A DNA stretch of 6,893 nucleotides from Bordetella parapertussis (GTDB lineage: Bacteria > Pseudomonadota > Gammaproteobacteria > Burkholderiales > SG8-39). The notes under the pieces are model-generated. The model searched no databases. It had not been told where the DNA came from and worked only from the letters and a program-made list of their open reading frames with translations. Made by a program: the position numbers and the translations under genes. Location of the stretch: assembly GCA_945869935.1 (NCBI GenBank), contig CAMBSA010000096.1, positions 1 to 6,893 on the forward strand. Reading direction: 5' to 3'. Below are positions 5,061 to 6,893 of the stretch, one piece after another; position 1 is the first letter of the stretch, and the number at the start of each line of letters is the position of its first letter.

Positions 5061-6893
5061 ATGCCTCGCCGCCTTTTCATCACGACTGCACTGCCCTACG
5101 CCAACGGACCGTTCCACATCGGCCACATCATGGAGTACATCCAGGCCGACATCTGGGTGCGGTTCCAGCGCATGCAGGGCAACGAGGTGCATTTCGTCGG
5201 CGCCGACGATGCGCACGGCGCGCCGATCATGATCGCCGCCGAAAAAGCCGGACTGACGCCGGACGAATTCGTCGCGCGGATCGGCGCCGGGCGAAAACAG
5301 TACCTAGACGGATTCCATATTTCGTTCGACAACTGGCATTCGACCCATTCGGACGAGAACACCGTCCTGTCGCAGGACATCTACCGCAAGCTTGACCGCG
5401 CCGGCCTGATCTACACCAAGCCGGTCGAACAGTTCTTCGACCCGGTCAAGGGCATGGTCCTCGCCGACCGCTACATCAAGGGCGAGTGCCCGAAGTGCGG
5501 CGCCAAGGACCAGTTCGGCGATGCCTGCGAAGTCTGCGGCGCGGTGTACTCGCCGATGGATCTGATCAATCCCTATTCGACTCTTTCGGGTGCAAAGCCG
5601 GAACTGCGCACGTCCGAGCATTATTTTTTCCGGCTGTCCGATCCGAAGTGCGTGGCTTTTCTCAACGAATGGATCAACCAGCCCGGCCGGCTGCAGCCGC
5701 AGGTCGCGAACAAGGCACGCGAATGGCTGGAAGGCGAGGGGGACAAGGCGCTTGGCGACTGGGACATCTCGCGCGACGCACCGTACTTCGGCATCCCGAT
5801 TCCCGACGCACCGGGAAAGTACTTCTATGTATGGCTCGACGCGCCGGTCGGTTATCTCGCCAGCCTGAAGAACTACTGCACCAAGCGCGGCATCGATTTC
5901 GACAGGCTTCTCGCCGATCCCGACACCGAGCAGCTGCACTTCATCGGCAAGGACATCATCTATTTCCACACCTTGTTCTGGCCCGCGATGCTGGAATTTT
6001 CGGGCTACAAGATCCCCGACAACGTGTTCGTCCACGGATTCATCACCGTGTCGGGCGAAAAAATGTCCAAGTCGCGCGGCACCGGCATCAGCCCGCTGCG
6101 CTATATCGACATCGGCATGAACCCGGAATGGCTGCGCTACTACATCGCGGCCAAACTGAACGCGCATGTCGAGGATGTGGACTTCAATCCGGATGACTTC
6201 GTGGCGCGCGTCAACAGCGATCTGGTCGGCAAGTACATCAACATCGCCAGCCGCGCGGCAAGCTTCATCACCAAATATTTCGCCGGCGAACTGAAGTACG
6301 CCGGCGACACCGGTCCGCTCATGCAAGGCGCACGGGCAAGTGCGTTGCTGGTGCGGGACAACTACGAATCCCGCGAATACGGCAAGGCAATCCGGGAAAT
6401 AATGGCGTCGGCCGATCGCGTCAATCAGGAGTTTGATGCGAGCCAACCGTGGCTTCTTGCAAAAGATCCCGCAAAAAAGGATCAGCTCCAGGACATCTGT
6501 TCCCGCGTATTGCACGGTTTCAGGCTGTTGACCGTCCTTCTCGCGCCGGTGATCCCGAACACCGCTCGCAGGGTGGCAAAGGAATTTTTCGGAATGGACC
6601 GCGACTTCGTCTGGTCCGACGCGGAGACCCTGCCTTCCCGCGTGAACGCCTATCAACACCTCATGACACGCGTCGATCCGAAACAACTCGACGCGCTGTT
6701 TGACATGGAACCTGAGACGCCCAAAGTGACCGCCCCTGCCACACCCGCCGCTGCGCCTGCTCCCGCAGCCGAAAGCAGCGCCACGATCTCCATCGACGAC
6801 TTCGCGAAGGTTGATCTGCGCGTCGCGAGAATCGTGAAGGCCGAGCATGTCGACGGCGCGGACAAGCTGCTCAAGCTGACATTGGATATCGGT
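5061..6893 (+). CDS. metG: Methionyl-tRNA synthetase, 3' end cut by the window
   Basis: This class I synthetase charges tRNA-Met and initiator tRNA with methionine, using ATP, in the cytoplasm. The frame is open for 611 codons to the window edge, so the last residues (roughly 70-100 by family length) are missing. Domains in order: a Rossmann fold with HIGH exactly at 19-22 ([11 protein letters not shown]); the connective domain with a zinc knuckle, C143-x-x-C146 and C156-x-x-C159; the methionine-pocket segment YVWLDAP with W258; [16 protein letters not shown] at 334-338; a helical anticodon-binding domain (about 385-545); an Ala/Pro-rich linker (about 550-575); and the start of the C-terminal EMAPII/Trbp111-like tRNA-binding domain ([16 protein letters not shown], from about 576), which dimerises the enzyme in E. 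coli. The start at 5061 gives the family N-terminus ([16 protein letters not shown]). The binding site is weak (GAAAGAAA). It is divergent from apbC. No frameshift or missing motif is seen. Confidence 0.97.
   Translation, partial: MPRRLFITTALPYANGPFHIGHIMEYIQADIWVRFQRMQGNEVHFVGADDAHGAPIMIAAEKAGLTPDEFVARIGAGRKQYLDGFHISFDNWHSTHSDENTVLSQDIYRKLDRAGLIYTKPVEQFFDPVKGMVLADRYIKGECPKCGAKDQFGDACEVCGAVYSPMDLINPYSTLSGAKPELRTSEHYFFRLSDPKCVAFLNEWINQPGRLQPQVANKAREWLEGEGDKALGDWDISRDAPYFGIPIPDAPGKYFYVWLDAPVGYLASLKNYCTKRGIDFDRLLADPDTEQLHFIGKDIIYFHTLFWPAMLEFSGYKIPDNVFVHGFITVSGEKMSKSRGTGISPLRYIDIGMNPEWLRYYIAAKLNAHVEDVDFNPDDFVARVNSDLVGKYINIASRAASFITKYFAGELKYAGDTGPLMQGARASALLVRDNYESREYGKAIREIMASADRVNQEFDASQPWLLAKDPAKKDQLQDICSRVLHGFRLLTVLLAPVIPNTARRVAKEFFGMDRDFVWSDAETLPSRVNAYQHLMTRVDPKQLDALFDMEPETPKVTAPATPAAAPAPAAESSATISIDDFAKVDLRVARIVKAEHVDGADKLLKLTLDIG

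Noticed and set aside
5304..6848. A 514-codon open frame on the minus strand opposite metG
   Set aside because: It lies entirely antisense to an intact metG with all its motifs. Its translation shows no recognisable domain and is explained by GC-rich codon structure.

Overview
The window is chromosomal DNA that is GC-rich and densely coded. It most likely comes from a betaproteobacterium. This rests on the gene order metG / apbC / dcd / Orn-Lys-Arg decarboxylase, which I recall from Burkholderia and relatives, and on the betaproteobacterial look of the MetG and Dcd sequences. The placement is inferred from recall, not from a search. No mobile element, CRISPR array, rRNA or tRNA is visible.

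Layout, left to right. Positions 1-238 hold no gene I can support. A small acidic, tryptophan-rich protein of unknown function is encoded on + (239-550). It converges, with a 24-bp gap, on a 749-residue PLP-dependent basic amino acid decarboxylase of the AdiA type on - (575-2824). Positions 2825-3191 (367 bp) contain no conventional gene. They hold a near-consensus sigma70-type promoter on - (3096-3124) and a predicted leader of about 265 nt before the decarboxylase. The leader carries a 17-codon arginine-rich open frame, several hairpins, and a hairpin that buries the decarboxylase Shine-Dalgarno sequence and the first base of its start codon. Next come dcd (dCTP deaminase, 3192-3758) and apbC/mrp (Fe-S carrier ATPase, 3794-4882), both on - and 35 bp apart, probably one operon. 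A 178-bp divergent intergenic region then leads to metG on + (5061 to the window edge). MetG is cut off inside its C-terminal tRNA-binding domain.

How the genes relate. metG, apbC and dcd are housekeeping genes for translation, Fe-S cluster delivery and dUTP/dTTP supply. They are linked by conserved order rather than by a shared pathway. The decarboxylase probably makes agmatine from arginine (or putrescine/cadaverine from ornithine/lysine). No amino acid/amine antiporter is seen next to it, so a polyamine role is at least as likely as acid resistance.

The decarboxylase leader is the part most worth following up. A long 5' UTR, an Arg-rich mini-ORF whose stop codon lies in a hairpin, and an occluded ribosome binding site resemble in outline the ornithine-sensing speFL leader of enterobacterial speF. 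The sequence is unrelated, and everything about its function here is inference.
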